Shown: positions 40,789-52,596, numbered from the stretch's first letter. The stretch is 56,056 nt of DNA from Collinsella aerofaciens (GCF_028207065.1 NZ_JAQLFP010000018.1:1-56056), one strand, 5' to 3'. Made by a program: numbers and translations. Notes: generated from the letters alone by a model not told the origin.

Positions 40789-41409
40789 ATGATCGCTAAG
40801 TTCGATTCCGCCCTCGTGCCATACGTTATCGAGCAGACGCCGCGCGGCGAGCGCAGCTACGATATCTATTCGCGCCTGCTCAACGACCGCATCATCTTCT
40901 TGGGCGAGGAGATCAACTCCGTCAGCGCCAACCTGGTCGTTGCCCAGCTGCTGCATCTTGAGAGCCAGGATGCCGAGAAGGATATCTCGCTCTACATCAA
41001 TTCGCCCGGTGGCGAGGTTTACTCTGGCCTGGCGATTCTTGACACCATGAACTTCATCAAGCCGCAGGTCTCCACCATCTGCGTCGGTATGGCCGCGTCT
41101 ATGGCTGCCGTGCTGCTTTCGGCCGGCGCCAAGGGCAAGCGCTTCTGCCTGCCGCACTCCAAGGTCATGATTCACCAGCCCAGCGGCGGTGCTCAAGGTC
41201 AGCAGACCGAGATCGAGATCGTGGCCGAGGAGATCAAGAAGACCCGCCGCGAGCTCAACCAGATCCTGTCCGATGCCTCGGGCCAGCCGATCGAGAAGGT
41301 CCAGGCCGACACCGAGCGCGACAACTACCTGACCGCTGCCGAGGCCCTCGACTACGGCCTGATCGACCGTATCGTCACCTCGCGCGATCTCGCCGCGAAG
41401 GACGCCTAG
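40789..41409 (+). CDS. clpP: ATP-dependent Clp protease proteolytic subunit
   Basis: Serine protease forming the tetradecameric chamber that degrades proteins fed by ClpX. The 206-residue protein carries the catalytic triad: Ser104 in GMAASMAA, His129 in VMIHQPSGG and Asp178 in ERDNYLTA. No long propeptide is present. ATG 40789 is chosen because GGAG lies six bases upstream; in-frame ATGs at 40777 and 40783 would add only two to four residues. clpX starts two bases after its stop. Confidence 0.96.
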   Translation: MIAKFDSALVPYVIEQTPRGERSYDIYSRLLNDRIIFLGEEINSVSANLVVAQLLHLESQDAEKDISLYINSPGGEVYSGLAILDTMNFIKPQVSTICVGMAASMAAVLLSAGAKGKRFCLPHSKVMIHQPSGGAQGQQTEIEIVAEEIKKTRRELNQILSDASGQPIEKVQADTERDNYLTAAEALDYGLIDRIVTSRDLAAKDA

Positions 41410-41410
41410 G

Positions 41411-42817
41411 ATGGCAGGAAACATGCAGGACAACTTTGACGAGAATGGCAACCCCATCCGCTGCTCCTTCTGCGGAAAAGAGCAGGGGCAGGTTCGCCGC
41501 CTTGTAAAGGGTCCGACCAACATCTTTATCTGCGACGAGTGCGTTGCCGCCTGCTCCGAGATCCTTGAGGAGTCGCTGGCTTCGGACTTTATGGACGCTG
41601 CCCGCAACGGCAAGCTGCCGGGCTTCCTCAACGACCACGGCCAGGCTGCATCCCAGCCCGCCGCGGACCCCGAGACCGAGGGTTTTGAGCTCGAGGACGA
41701 TCGCCAGGTCATCACGCACGTGCCGACGCCGCACGAGATCTATGACGAGCTTTCGGCCTATGTTATGGGTCAGGAGGACGCCAAGCGCGCCATGTCGGTG
41801 GCCGTGTACAACCACTATCGCCGCGTGATTGAGGGCGGCGCTGCGGTGTCTGCCTTTGATGACGACATGGGCTCGCAGTTCGATGACGATATGGACGAGG
41901 TAGAGCTCGCCAAGTCCAACATCCTGCTGCTCGGTCCCACCGGTACCGGTAAGACCCTGCTGGCCCAGACGCTCGCGCGCATTCTTGAGGTGCCGTTTGC
42001 TATCGCCGATGCCACCGCGCTCACCGAGGCCGGCTATGTGGGCGAGGACGTGGAGAACATCCTACTCAAGCTCATTAATGCTGCCGATGGCGACATTGAG
42101 CGCGCACAGGTTGGCATCATCTACGTTGACGAGATCGACAAGATTGCCCGCAAGGCTGAGAACCTCTCCATTACCCGCGATGTTTCGGGCGAGGGTGTTC
42201 AGCAGGCGCTGCTTAAGATTCTTGAGGGCACGGTGGCCAGCGTTCCGCCCACCGGCGGCCGCAAGCATCCCCAGCAGGAGCTGCTGCAGATCGACACGAC
42301 CAACATCCTGTTCATCTGCGGCGGTGCCTTTGTGGGTCTGGACAAGATCATCGCCGACCGCGTGGGCAACAAGGGCGTTGGCTTTAACTCCGAGATCGCC
42401 GGCCCCACCTCGGTCGACGAGAACGACCTGCTGCGCCAGGTGCTCCCGCAGGATCTTAATGCCTTTGGCATGATTCCCGAGTTCGTGGGCCGTACGCCCG
42501 TCGTCACCCAGACGCAGGCACTCGACGAGGACGATCTGGTGTCGATCCTGACCGAGCCCAAGAACGCCGTGGTGCGTCAGTACCGCAAGATGTTCCAGCT
42601 CGAGGACGTCGAGCTTGAGTTTGAGGACGCGGCCCTGCATGAGATCGCCCGCATGGCGCTCGCCCGCAAGACCGGCGCCCGCGGCCTGCGTTCTATCTGC
42701 GAGGACGTGCTGCAGCAGACGATGTTCGACCTCCCCAGCGAGGAAGGCGTTACCAAGGTCGTTGTGACCGAAGCCTCCGTAAAGGGCGAAGAGCAGCCCC
42801 AGCGCATCTACGGCTAA
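41411..42817 (+). CDS. clpX: ATP-dependent Clp protease ATP-binding subunit ClpX
   Basis: AAA+ unfoldase that feeds substrates into ClpP. The 468-residue protein has the N-terminal C4 zinc finger (Cys18, 21, 41, 44), Walker A GPTGTGKT, Walker B IIYVDEID, the pore-loop [23 protein letters not shown], and the ClpP-docking IGF-type loop as VGF in [10 protein letters not shown] slightly long acidic linker (residues 60-95) joins the zinc finger to the ATPase. Together with clpP it forms a two-gene unit closed by a terminator. Confidence 0.97.
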   Translation: MAGNMQDNFDENGNPIRCSFCGKEQGQVRRLVKGPTNIFICDECVAACSEILEESLASDFMDAARNGKLPGFLNDHGQAASQPAADPETEGFELEDDRQVITHVPTPHEIYDELSAYVMGQEDAKRAMSVAVYNHYRRVIEGGAAVSAFDDDMGSQFDDDMDEVELAKSNILLLGPTGTGKTLLAQTLARILEVPFAIADATALTEAGYVGEDVENILLKLINAADGDIERAQVGIIYVDEIDKIARKAENLSITRDVSGEGVQQALLKILEGTVASVPPTGGRKHPQQELLQIDTTNILFICGGAFVGLDKIIADRVGNKGVGFNSEIAGPTSVDENDLLRQVLPQDLNAFGMIPEFVGRTPVVTQTQALDEDDLVSILTEPKNAVVRQYRKMFQLEDVELEFEDAALHEIARMALARKTGARGLRSICEDVLQQTMFDLPSEEGVTKVVVTEASVKGEEQPQRIYG

Positions 42818-42841
42818 ACCAGCCAAAAACGTGCTTGCAAA

Positions 42842-42876
42842 TAGCCTCCGACCACCTGCGGCCGGAGGCTATTTTA
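42842..42876 (+). terminator. terminator of clpPX
   Basis: Perfect 9-bp stem TAGCCTCCG / CGGAGGCTA with a 12-base loop, then TTTTAT. Confidence 0.85.
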
Positions 42877-42968
42877 TATATACGCAATAACCCCAACTAC
42901 CTGTGTTATTCTGTGTGTTTGTTTAAGCCTCAGCGAAGTCATATCAGACTGAAGTAATCGATACCTAA

Positions 42969-43008
42969 GGGGAGGAATGCAGACCCTAGCGGGCCTACAT
43001 TCCTCCCC
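42969..43008 (+). promoter_or_regulatory. long hairpin in the valS leader
   Basis: GGGGAGGAATG (42969-42979) pairs exactly with CATTCCTCCCC (42998-43008), and inside AGACCC/GGGCCT adds almost continuous pairing to a TAGC loop. It ends 20 bases before the valS ATG. No T-box core (TGGNACCGCG type) was found, and there is no U-run. It also traps a GGGGAGGA sequence that would be a good ribosome site. Confidence 0.55.
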
Positions 43009-43028
43009 GGCGGGACAGGGAGAGATAT

Positions 43029-45725
<2,697 letters not shown>

Positions 45726-45744
45726 GTCTTACTGAGGGGCGCGT

Positions 45745-45845
45745 CCCGACGCTTTGCTCGCTACTGCGAACAGTCCTGCGCAAGACGGACAGCACATTTA
45801 GTGCTGTCCTTTGCGTGCGGAACTTGTATCGAGCAAAGCGTCGGG
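45745..45845. repeat. 101-base structured palindrome after valS
   Basis: CCCGACGCTTTGCTCG (45745-45760) pairs perfectly over 16 bp with CGAGCAAAGCGTCGGG (45830-45845). Inside is a second perfect hairpin GGACAGCAC-ATTTA-GTGCTGTCC (45787-45809), and the internal strands can pair further through CGCAA/TTGCG. No U-run follows, so it is not a standard terminator. Similar in size and design to the elements near 5.1 and 20.4 kb but without their shared core sequence. Confidence 0.6.
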
Positions 45846-46005
45846 CCGCTCCTAGTGCGGTTACGTGGTTGTTTGCATCTGGCATGTAAGGGCTACTTGG
45901 TCATGGCCTTGATCTCGCTGCAAAGCGGTGTTTGGCTGATATTATGTATGGGAGGGGCTCGTTGTTTATTGCGGGCCTCTTTTTATGTTGAGGGGACTTT
46001 GGGTT

Positions 46006-47349
46006 ATGGCTAAGCGTTCGGGGTCGTATGTCGTTCCTTTCTCGTTTAAGTTGCTTTCGTTTGATGAGGCTGTGGGGCTTGCTGCCGACACGGGGCGGAT
46101 TTCTGGGGATGCTGGTCCTTTGCTTGAGACGGTTGTCGATATGCTTGATGAGCTGGGACGTCCGGACGAGTATTTCGATTGCATTCAGGTTGCCGGTACC
46201 AATGGCAAGACTTCGACTACGCGTTTTTCGGCTGCTATCCTTCGCGGCGAGGGGCTCAGGACCGCGCTGTATACGTCGCCGCAGCTTGTGCGCTATCCCG
46301 AGCGCATGGAGGTTGACGGGCGCGTTGTGAGCGACGAGGCCTTTGCCCGTGGCGTTTCTGCCGCCGTCGAGGCGGGTCATCGAGTGAATGCCCGTCGTGT
46401 GGCGGCGGGGGAGCGCGCCTATACCATCACGCCGTTTGACCTGCTGACGGCTGCCGCACTTGTAGTGTTTGCCGAGGCCGCGGTGGATGTTGCCGTGCTC
46501 GAGGTCGGCATGGGCGGACGCTGGGATGCTACGAGCGCGACCGATCCCGTCGCCGTTGCCATCACCGGCATCGGGCTCGACCACACACGAATTTTGGGCG
46601 ATACGCTCGAGGCTATTGCGGGGGAGAAGGCTGCGGTTATTAAGCCTGGGCGCCTGGTTGTTTTGGGCGAGGGCACGCACGAGGCGAGCGTTCAGCGCGT
46701 GATGGATGCGCGTTGTTGCGAGTGCGGCATTGTGCCGCTGGTGGTGAACCATGCCACGACCAAGGTGCCGGCACACGTGGGCGACACGGTTGAGTTTAGC
46801 TGCACCACGCCGCGTGCCATCTATACGTCGAGCATGGTCAAGCCGGCCTATCAGCCGCAGAATGCCGCGTGCGCGATTATGCTTTGCGAGGGGTATCTGG
46901 GTCGCGAGCTCGATCATGACAAGCTCGATGCGTCGCTTATGGGCTGCCCCACGCCGGGCCGATTTGATGTGCTGGGGACCGATCCGCTCAAGCTGATCGA
47001 CGCCTGCCATAACCCCCAGAGCTGCGAGAACTTTGTGAGCGCGCTGGACGAGATCGATCCGTGCGTGGAGAATCGCCCCACGCTGCTGTGTGCCGCGCTG
47101 GCCGATAAGGACGTGGCGGGCATCGTTGACGTTCTGGTTCCGGCGTTCCCCCGCGTGGTCGTGACGCAGACCGATTCCGATCGCGCCCTGCCAGCAGAGG
47201 AGCTTGCCGCACTTGTGGACGCCGATAAGCTCGCGGGCGTATATCCGAGCGTGCCCGAGGCCCTCGCTGCCTTCGATGCCGCGGGCGAGTCCTTCGTAGC
47301 AGCTGGCACCATCACCCTGGCCGGCGAAGTAGCGGGCCTGCTCCGTTAA
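46006..47349 (+). CDS. folC: folylpolyglutamate synthase / dihydrofolate synthase (Mur ligase family)
   Basis: Adds glutamate to folates, and possibly to dihydropteroate. The 447-residue ATP-dependent ligase has the P-loop CIQVAGTNGKTSTT, YTSPQLVRYPERM, the EVGMGGRWDATSATDP motif, ITGIGLDHTRILG, and the C-terminal ligase domain with FDVLGTDPLKLIDACHNPQSCENFV. The start is ATG 46006 with a GAGGGG-type site about ten bases upstream; an in-frame ATG at 45985 would add seven residues. It is monocistronic, convergent with the peptidase gene. Confidence 0.94.
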   Translation: MAKRSGSYVVPFSFKLLSFDEAVGLAADTGRISGDAGPLLETVVDMLDELGRPDEYFDCIQVAGTNGKTSTTRFSAAILRGEGLRTALYTSPQLVRYPERMEVDGRVVSDEAFARGVSAAVEAGHRVNARRVAAGERAYTITPFDLLTAAALVVFAEAAVDVAVLEVGMGGRWDATSATDPVAVAITGIGLDHTRILGDTLEAIAGEKAAVIKPGRLVVLGEGTHEASVQRVMDARCCECGIVPLVVNHATTKVPAHVGDTVEFSCTTPRAIYTSSMVKPAYQPQNAACAIMLCEGYLGRELDHDKLDASLMGCPTPGRFDVLGTDPLKLIDACHNPQSCENFVSALDEIDPCVENRPTLLCAALADKDVAGIVDVLVPAFPRVVVTQTDSDRALPAEELAALVDADKLAGVYPSVPEALAAFDAAGESFVAAGTITLAGEVAGLLR

Positions 47350-47363
47350 CCCATCCCCACATC

Positions 47364-47430
47364 AGTTGCGGTGAAATACGGACTGTTTTACAAGCAAGAA
47401 GCCTCAAACAGTCCGTATATCACCGCAACT
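47364..47430. repeat. 25-bp-arm palindrome after folC
   Basis: Arms at 47364-47388 and 47406-47430 are complementary at 24 of 25 positions around a 17-base loop; the arm begins AGTTGCGGTGAAATACGG. No T-run follows. It has the look of an intergenic mobile palindrome rather than a simple terminator. Confidence 0.7.
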
Positions 47431-47502
47431 CAAAAGCAGTCAATTTGGGACGGGGCTTTTTGGCTGCCCTGTGCCCCGAGTTGACTCGCTTGCCACGAAA
47501 TG

Positions 47503-47640
47503 GGGCTATCTACTACGTTTTGGCGACTACCCTCGACCACACGGATAATCGTGAAATCAAAACCGCAGGTAGACGACTTGCTGGTTTTCAAAAAAGACCC
47601 GCATGGTCGACCCATGCGGGTTAAACGTAGTAGATAGGCC
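47503..47640. repeat. 138-base palindromic element containing a minus-strand terminator
   Basis: Outer arms GGGCTATCTACTACGTTT (47503-47520) and AAACGTAGTAGATAGGCC (47623-47640) pair at 17 of 18 positions. Inside, ACCCGCATGG-TCGAC-CCATGCGGGT (47597-47621) is a perfect hairpin. On the minus strand this is followed by CTTTTTTG, so it can terminate the leftward peptidase transcript. Between it and the previous palindrome, 47443-47490 holds a GGGACGGGGC...GCCCTGTGCCCC inverted segment. Confidence 0.65.
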
Positions 47641-47665
47641 GTTTTTGTGGCGCGGTGTTGGTGGG

Positions 47666-47696
47666 ATGTGTCAAAGGGACTGTCCCTTTGTCACAT
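47666..47696. repeat. second copy of the CAAAGGGAC palindrome
   Basis: ATGTGTCAAAGGGAC and GTCCCTTTGTCACAT flank a single T, with one T-T mismatch. It repeats the xpt terminator palindrome at 10132-10162 and ends four bases before the peptidase stop codon, without a T-run on either strand. Confidence 0.7.
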
Positions 47697-47699
47697 TGG

Positions 47700-48788
47700 C
47701 TAGTCTAGGCGGACCGGATCGTGGGGGTAGGCGTTGAGAATCTCGACGCCGGACTCGGTCACCAGGGCCAAGTCCTCGATGCGGACGCCGGTGCGCCCGG
47801 GGAGGTAGATGCCCGGCTCGATTGAGAACGTCATGCCTGGCTCTACGACCTGCTCGTTGACCAGCGAGACGTCGCCCGGCTCGTGGTCCTGCAGACCAAT
47901 CGAGTGACCCAGGCGATGCGTAAAGAATTTGCCGTAGCCCGCGTCCTCAATCACGTCGCGCGCGGCACGGTCCAGGTCGCACATGCGCACGCCCGGTGCG
48001 ATGAGAGCCTCGGCGGCCTCATTGGCGCGGCGCACGATATCGTAGATGCGCGCCGTCTCTTCGTCTGGCTCGCCCCAAAAGAACGTGCGCGTCATGTCCG
48101 AGCAATAGTTGCGATGCCGCCCGCCGATGTCGAACAGCACCACGTCGCCGCGCTTGAGTACGGTGTCGTCGGGCTCGTGGTGCGGGTCGCCGGCGTTGGC
48201 GCCAAAGCTCACGATGGGCGGAAAGCTAAAGTCCTCGCAGCCGTGTTTGCGATACAGGCCGAGCATTTGGTCGGCAATTTCGCGTTCCGTCACGCCCTCG
48301 TGGACGAGTTTGATGGCATCGGCCATTACAGCGTCGTTAGCGGTCGAGGACGCACGCATGAGCTCCTGCTCGGTGGCATCCTTGTGGGTGCGCGCGGCGG
48401 TGACGGCAAAGTCGCCCAGGAAAAACTCGCTGGCGGCGTGGCGCTCCATAAGCGGCATCAAAAAGCCGGAGCGCATGACGGTGTCGATGCCGAGCGGTTT
48501 GGTCGGATCGACCTCGCGAGCGATGGCGTCGGCCGCGACGTCGGTATCGGTGTGGTAGGCAACGCGGGCATTGTCGTATTCCGGCAGCTGATGTAGAGCG
48601 TTGACCAGGATTACCGGCTCGGCATTGCGCGCGAGCAGCACGCCGCAAAAACGCTCGAACATATCGGCATAAAACCCGGTTAGATAGTAGATCGACCACG
48701 GGTCATTCACAAGCAGCTGCGCGCCGGGGTGCTGAGCCCCGAGCGCATCGAGCACGCGCGCCACACGCTGGTCATCGACATGTGCCAT
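47700..48788 (-). CDS. M24B family Xaa-Pro aminopeptidase/dipeptidase
   Basis: Cytoplasmic dimetal peptidase cutting Xaa-Pro bonds. The 362-residue protein has a creatinase-like N-terminal domain and the pita-bread catalytic domain. All five metal ligands are visible: Asp in LFDIGG, Asp in NYCSDMTRTF, His in THRLGHSIG, Glu in SIEPGIYLPG and Glu in VRIEDLALV. The start MAHVDDQR at 48788 has AAAGGATG upstream; the longer in-frame version lacks a ribosome site. PepP and PepQ cannot be told apart by eye. Several palindromes lie beyond its stop. Confidence 0.92.
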   Translation of the reverse strand: MAHVDDQRVARVLDALGAQHPGAQLLVNDPWSIYYLTGFYADMFERFCGVLLARNAEPVILVNALHQLPEYDNARVAYHTDTDVAADAIAREVDPTKPLGIDTVMRSGFLMPLMERHAASEFFLGDFAVTAARTHKDATEQELMRASSTANDAVMADAIKLVHEGVTEREIADQMLGLYRKHGCEDFSFPPIVSFGANAGDPHHEPDDTVLKRGDVVLFDIGGRHRNYCSDMTRTFFWGEPDEETARIYDIVRRANEAAEALIAPGVRMCDLDRAARDVIEDAGYGKFFTHRLGHSIGLQDHEPGDVSLVNEQVVEPGMTFSIEPGIYLPGRTGVRIEDLALVTESGVEILNAYPHDPVRLD

Positions 48789-48913
48789 GAAACATCCTTT
48801 CGCTAGGCTGCCACCATGGTATCCCAAGCCCGGCACATAGGGACGTTCCTTTTATGACGGCACCGGGGGACACTCCTTGCAAAAGCAGCTAAAAGAGCCC
48901 CGTCCCAATTTAG

Positions 48914-49306
48914 CTACTCGATGTCCATGCTGGCGATTAGGTTGATATTGGTGTTGAGGAGGTCCTTCAGCACGACGTCGCCCATGCGGATGGGGGCGTT
49001 GACGACTAGGCCTCGGATGAGGGCCATGGCTTGGGCGTGGAGTTCTAGCGGGATGGCTTCGGCCGTGCGCACGGGGAGCAGGGCTTCGTCGCCGCCGGAG
49101 ACGGCCACGGTCGTCGTGAGCACGCGCATGGGGCAGGTGAGCTCCTGATGTGCGAACGTATCGCCGCGCGGGCAGTTGTTACCGGTTACGGAGCGCACTT
49201 CCACCACGGCGCCATTGGCGTCGCGCTCCACCTCTACGGTCAGAAGGCATTCGGATGGGCAGGTCGTACAGTTGAACTGCAACGTTTCGGTCGCATTCGT
49301 GCTCAT
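48914..49306 (-). CDS. DUF1667 zinc/iron-sulfur-like small protein
   Basis: 130-residue cytoplasmic protein with the DUF1667 cysteine pattern: FNCTTCPSECLLTV near residues 11-24, GNNCPRGDTFA near 43 and LTCPMRVLTTTV near 56. The cysteines look like metal or cluster ligands. The family is found as the third gene after GlpA-like and FAD oxidoreductase genes in anaerobes, where it may stand in for GlpC as the electron-transfer component. It starts three bases after the upstream oxidoreductase stop, so they are one operon. Activity is inferred only from context. Confidence 0.85.
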   Translation of the reverse strand: MSTNATETLQFNCTTCPSECLLTVEVERDANGAVVEVRSVTGNNCPRGDTFAHQELTCPMRVLTTTVAVSGGDEALLPVRTAEAIPLELHAQAMALIRGLVVNAPIRMGDVVLKDLLNTNINLIASMDIE

Positions 49307-49309
49307 GAG

Positions 49310-50617
49310 CTATGCCTCCTCAATGGGATCGACGGACAAGACAATCTTGCTGGCACCCAGGTCGAGCGCCTGCTTGATGACCTTTGCTGGCAGTGGGAAG
49401 CTTTCCATTACACTCGGTTTAAACGGGCGGACCTTGCCTGCAAACAGCTCCACGCCGCCAGCAAGAATGCGCACGCGGGCGGCATCGACTGGTCGGCGCA
49501 CACGGAAGTTGAGTTTGGTGAGCGCCACAGCCGTAATGCGTCCCGGCAGTGCGTATCCCGCAATGCCGGCAGGGGAGACGGTGAGCTCGCAGTCCGGAAC
49601 GGCGCCCGCGCCGGTTCCCAGCGCGTACGCCGCCGCAGCTGCGCCAGCTCTCTCAGACTCGGTCGTTACGTTGTCGGCCAGGTCGTGCACGTGCAGCACG
49701 TTGCCGCAGGCAAAGATGCCTGGTACGCCCGTCTGCAGACTCTGGTCCACCACGGCGCCGCGCGTGCGCGGGTCAAGCTCTACGCCCGCGGCAACCGAAA
49801 GCTCGTTCTCGGGAATCAAGCCCACCGAAAGCAGCAGCGTGTCGCACGGAATAATGCGCTCGGTCCCCGGAATGGGCGCTAGGCGTTCGTCGACTTGGCT
49901 CACCTCCACGGCTTCCAGGCGGTCATGCCCGATCACGCGCGTTACCGTGGTGGACAGATGTAGCGGAACGCCAAAGTCGTCCAGGCAGTTCTTGACGTTG
50001 CGGCGCAGACCGTTGGCGTACGGCATGAGCTCGTACACGCCCTCGACCGAAATCCCCTCGAGCGTGCAGCGACGTGCCATGATCAGCCCGATATCGCCCG
50101 AACCCAAAATGACGGCGCGCGAGCCGGGTTTGAGGTTCTCGATATTGATGTATCGCTGCGCCAGGCCTGCCGTAAACACACCGGCGGGACGGCTGCCGGG
50201 GATCTTGATCTCGCTGCGGGTGCGCTCGCGGCACCCCATGGCAAGGACGACCGCCCGTCCGGTGAGCTGCAGCATGCCGGCGGGGCTCATGAGCGTGACG
50301 GTATGGACCGCGGTGTCTTCCGCAGGCTCGCCTGAATCAATCCCAAGCACCATGCTGTTTAGGAACAGCGCAATGTCGGTTGCGTGCACCTTGTCGATAA
50401 AGCGCTGCGCGTACTCGGGACCGGTGAGCTCCTGTTTAAAGTGCGACAGGCCAAAGCCGGGGTGGATGCACTGGCGGAGGATTCCACCCGGGTGCTGCTC
50501 GCGCTCCACGATGGCCACGCGCGCTCCGGCCTTATGCGCGGCCAGCGCGGCAGCCATGCCGGCAGGTCCGCCGCCGATAACGACCACGTCGAAGGCTCGC
50601 GTTTGTACGGCTTCCAC
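49310..50617 (-). CDS. NAD(P)/FAD-dependent oxidoreductase, GlpB-position
   Basis: Flavoprotein of the pyridine nucleotide-disulfide class, 435 residues. It has the FAD-binding [19 protein letters not shown] at the N terminus, the NAD(P)-binding [19 protein letters not shown] in the middle, and [14 protein letters not shown] near the end. It lies between a GlpA-like dehydrogenase and a DUF1667 protein, the arrangement of an anaerobic glycerol-3-phosphate dehydrogenase variant that transfers electrons to NAD or ferredoxin. GTG 50617 is the only sensible start but has a poor ribosome site, consistent with coupling to the gene ending 40 bases upstream. Confidence 0.86.
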   Translation of the reverse strand: MEAVQTRAFDVVVIGGGPAGMAAALAAHKAGARVAIVEREQHPGGILRQCIHPGFGLSHFKQELTGPEYAQRFIDKVHATDIALFLNSMVLGIDSGEPAEDTAVHTVTLMSPAGMLQLTGRAVVLAMGCRERTRSEIKIPGSRPAGVFTAGLAQRYINIENLKPGSRAVILGSGDIGLIMARRCTLEGISVEGVYELMPYANGLRRNVKNCLDDFGVPLHLSTTVTRVIGHDRLEAVEVSQVDERLAPIPGTERIIPCDTLLLSVGLIPENELSVAAGVELDPRTRGAVVDQSLQTGVPGIFACGNVLHVHDLADNVTTESERAGAAAAAYALGTGAGAVPDCELTVSPAGIAGYALPGRITAVALTKLNFRVRRPVDAARVRILAGGVELFAGKVRPFKPSVMESFPLPAKVIKQALDLGASKIVLSVDPIEEA

Positions 50618-50656
50618 GACGCCGCAATCAATCGCGTTCGATTTGAATCCGCCATC

Positions 50657-52111
50657 CTAGCGCACCCCCTTCAAAGGCCCCTCGACCAGCCAGGAGCCGG
50701 CGTCCTCCAGTAATACCTCGCTGGGGTCGCAGCCCAGCTCGCGGGCAAGAATCGTCACCACACGGCTCTGGCAAAAGCCGCTCTGGCACCGACCCATGCC
50801 GGCACGACAGCGGCGCTTGACGCCCTCGACCGAAACCGCGCCCGGTTGGCGTCGAATCGCGGCCACAATCTCGGCCTCGGGCACCGTCTCGCAGCGGCAA
50901 ACAATCTGTCCCCACGCGGGATCGGACTCGATCAGCTCCTCCTTGCGCGCCAGCGGTGCGCGGTCAAAGTCGTCCGGCGCTCGGCGAATTGGGTTCCAGT
51001 CCGCCCGCTCGTGCAGTTCCACGCCCGCCTCACGCATCACAAGCTCCATGCGCTCGGCAATGGCCGGTGCGCTTGCCACACCCGGCGACTGAATGCCCGC
51101 CGCCTGGAAAAGCCCCGGCACCACGGCTGACTGCCCAATAAAGAAGTCGTTCGTACCCTGAATGACCGGACGCCCGCCGGCAAATGCGCGCACCACGCGG
51201 CGCGTATCCAGATCGGGCACCAGCTTGCGCGCGCCGCTCAGCAGCGCGTTCACATCGCTCGCATAGGTCTGCGTGTCACCCGGCTCGCGCACGGCGGCCG
51301 TCGCGGTGATCACGGTGTTGCCGTGCACGGTGCCCGTCACGATAACGCCCTTCGACACCGGCGTCGGCACGGGGTAGAGCGGCATGAGCGTGCGCGGCTC
51401 CTTGTCCAGCACCACGATGTTGCCCTGACGCCAGACCATCTGGAACTCCTCGGCGCCCGCTATATGCGAGATGTCGGCGGCGCCGTTGCCCGCGGCGTTG
51501 ATCAGGTAGCGGCAGCGTACGTTGCCAGCGGGGGTTGCCAGCGTAAAGCGCGCGTCGTCGCCCGAGCCCGCGACTTCAATCGCTTCCACCGACGCGGACC
51601 GCATAAACGTTACCCCGTTGGCCACGGCGTTCTCCAGCGCGGCGATAGCAACCTCAAACGGGTCGACAAACCCAGTCGAGGGGCACCACAACGCGCACGT
51701 TGCATCGGCACTGGCGCGCGGCTCTAATTCGTGGATGCGGTCGGGTCCGACGATTGACAGCTCGGGCACCCCGTTGGCCAGGCCATTCTGGCGCAGCTTT
51801 TCCAGATGCGCGCGGTCCTCGTCGTTAAAGCTCAACACCATCGACCCGGTGCGTCGGAACAGGAAGCCCAGCTCCTGCGCCCACGTACCGTACAACTCGC
51901 AGCCACGGGCGTTGACCTGCGCCTTAACTGTGCCCGGCGCCGGATCGTAGCCGGCGTGCACTAGGCCGCCGTTGGCCTTCGACGCGCCCAGCGCAATATC
52001 GTTAGCCGCCTCGACCACGCAGATGGACAGGTCATAGCGCGCGAGCTGCCGCGCGATGGCGCACCCCGTGATGCCCGCGCCCACGATCGCGATATCAAAC
52101 GTTTCCGTCAC
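50657..52111 (-). CDS. GlpA-like FAD-dependent glycerol-3-phosphate dehydrogenase with BFD [2Fe-2S] domain
   Basis: Probable anaerobic oxidiser of glycerol 3-phosphate, or a related hydroxy acid, 484 residues. FAD motif FDIAIVGAGITGCAIARQL at the N terminus, DAO-fold body (ASKANGGLVHAGYDP; YLINAAGNGAADISH), and a C-terminal bacterioferredoxin-associated [2Fe-2S] domain with VCRCETVPEAEI and CRAGMGRCQSGFCQ. E. coli GlpA has the same tail. The operon has no GlpC or glpK. GGGAGG lies upstream of the ATG, and a perfect palindrome sits 18 bases before it. Confidence 0.88.
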   Translation of the reverse strand: MTETFDIAIVGAGITGCAIARQLARYDLSICVVEAANDIALGASKANGGLVHAGYDPAPGTVKAQVNARGCELYGTWAQELGFLFRRTGSMVLSFNDEDRAHLEKLRQNGLANGVPELSIVGPDRIHELEPRASADATCALWCPSTGFVDPFEVAIAALENAVANGVTFMRSASVEAIEVAGSGDDARFTLATPAGNVRCRYLINAAGNGAADISHIAGAEEFQMVWRQGNIVVLDKEPRTLMPLYPVPTPVSKGVIVTGTVHGNTVITATAAVREPGDTQTYASDVNALLSGARKLVPDLDTRRVVRAFAGGRPVIQGTNDFFIGQSAVVPGLFQAAGIQSPGVASAPAIAERMELVMREAGVELHERADWNPIRRAPDDFDRAPLARKEELIESDPAWGQIVCRCETVPEAEIVAAIRRQPGAVSVEGVKRRCRAGMGRCQSGFCQSRVVTILARELGCDPSEVLLEDAGSWLVEGPLKGVR

Positions 52112-52128
52112 AGTGCCTCCCAGACGAG

Positions 52129-52143
52129 TTGACAGGCTGTCAA
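52129..52143. promoter_or_regulatory. TTGACAG-G-CTGTCAA palindrome ahead of the glp-like operon
   Basis: Perfect 7-1-7 inverted repeat in the leader, 18 bases upstream of the GlpA-like start codon. Tight spacing and position suit a repressor operator. The rest of 52144-52280 shows no gene. Confidence 0.45.
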
Positions 52144-52280
52144 TAAGACTATCCTACGGTCTGCACACCCCCAGCGCGGCGGCAATGCGGTGAACAGCCC
52201 CGCAACACCCGCCAACGGCAGAAAAGGGGAGACGTGGCAACGTCGACAACCTCGTCCGCCGACAACTACGGCAACCTTTC

Positions 52281-52497
52281 GTCTCAATCTGTAACAGCTA
52301 GCTGACGATTTTGGTTCTAGATGCTACAGATCAAGACAAACCTTCAGGCGGATTTTGAATGTCTCGATCTGTAACAGTAAGAGGGGTTTTTGGGCCCAAG
52401 ATGTTACAGATCGAGATTGAAGTCGGGGAGGGACCCCTGTGTCTCGATCTGTAACACCTAGACCCGGATCCCGCTCCCACCTGTTACAGATTGAGAT
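52281..52497. repeat. array of six 16-bp half-sites in alternating orientation, 80-bp period
   Basis: Forward half-sites GTCTC(A/G)ATCTGTAACA begin at 52281, 52361 and 52441. Reverse ones (TGYTACAGATYRAGAY) begin at 52322, 52402 and 52482. Both series have a period of exactly 80 bases. The five spacers are 25, 23, 25, 23 and 25 bases long and unrelated in sequence. Each forward-reverse pair could form a 16-bp stem. Alternating orientation separates it from a CRISPR array. It lies between two divergent genes. No gene is present from 52112 to 52596. Confidence 0.9.
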
Positions 52498-52553
52498 GTT
52501 TGTGTCCGCGCCGGCCCCGCCCCTAGCCGTGGTCCCATATAAACAAACCCCGT

Positions 52554-52566
52554 GGTAAACTTTACC
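52554..52566. promoter_or_regulatory. GGTAAA-C-TTTACC palindrome before the zinc-ribbon gene
   Basis: Perfect 6-1-6 inverted repeat 30 bases before the start codon, next to TTAATATT. It may be an operator overlapping the promoter. Confidence 0.35.
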
Positions 52567-52596
52567 GGACTGTTAATATTCCGAAAGGTACCCGTA

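Noticed and set aside
42881..43028. T-box leader for valS
   Set aside because: No T-box sequence, specifier loop or antiterminator bulge was found; only a single strong hairpin is visible. The thrS leader at 53151-53248 likewise shows none.
52281..52497. CRISPR array
   Set aside because: Regular repeats with unrelated spacers invite this reading, but successive repeats alternate in orientation, spacers are only 23-25 bases, and no cas gene is present.
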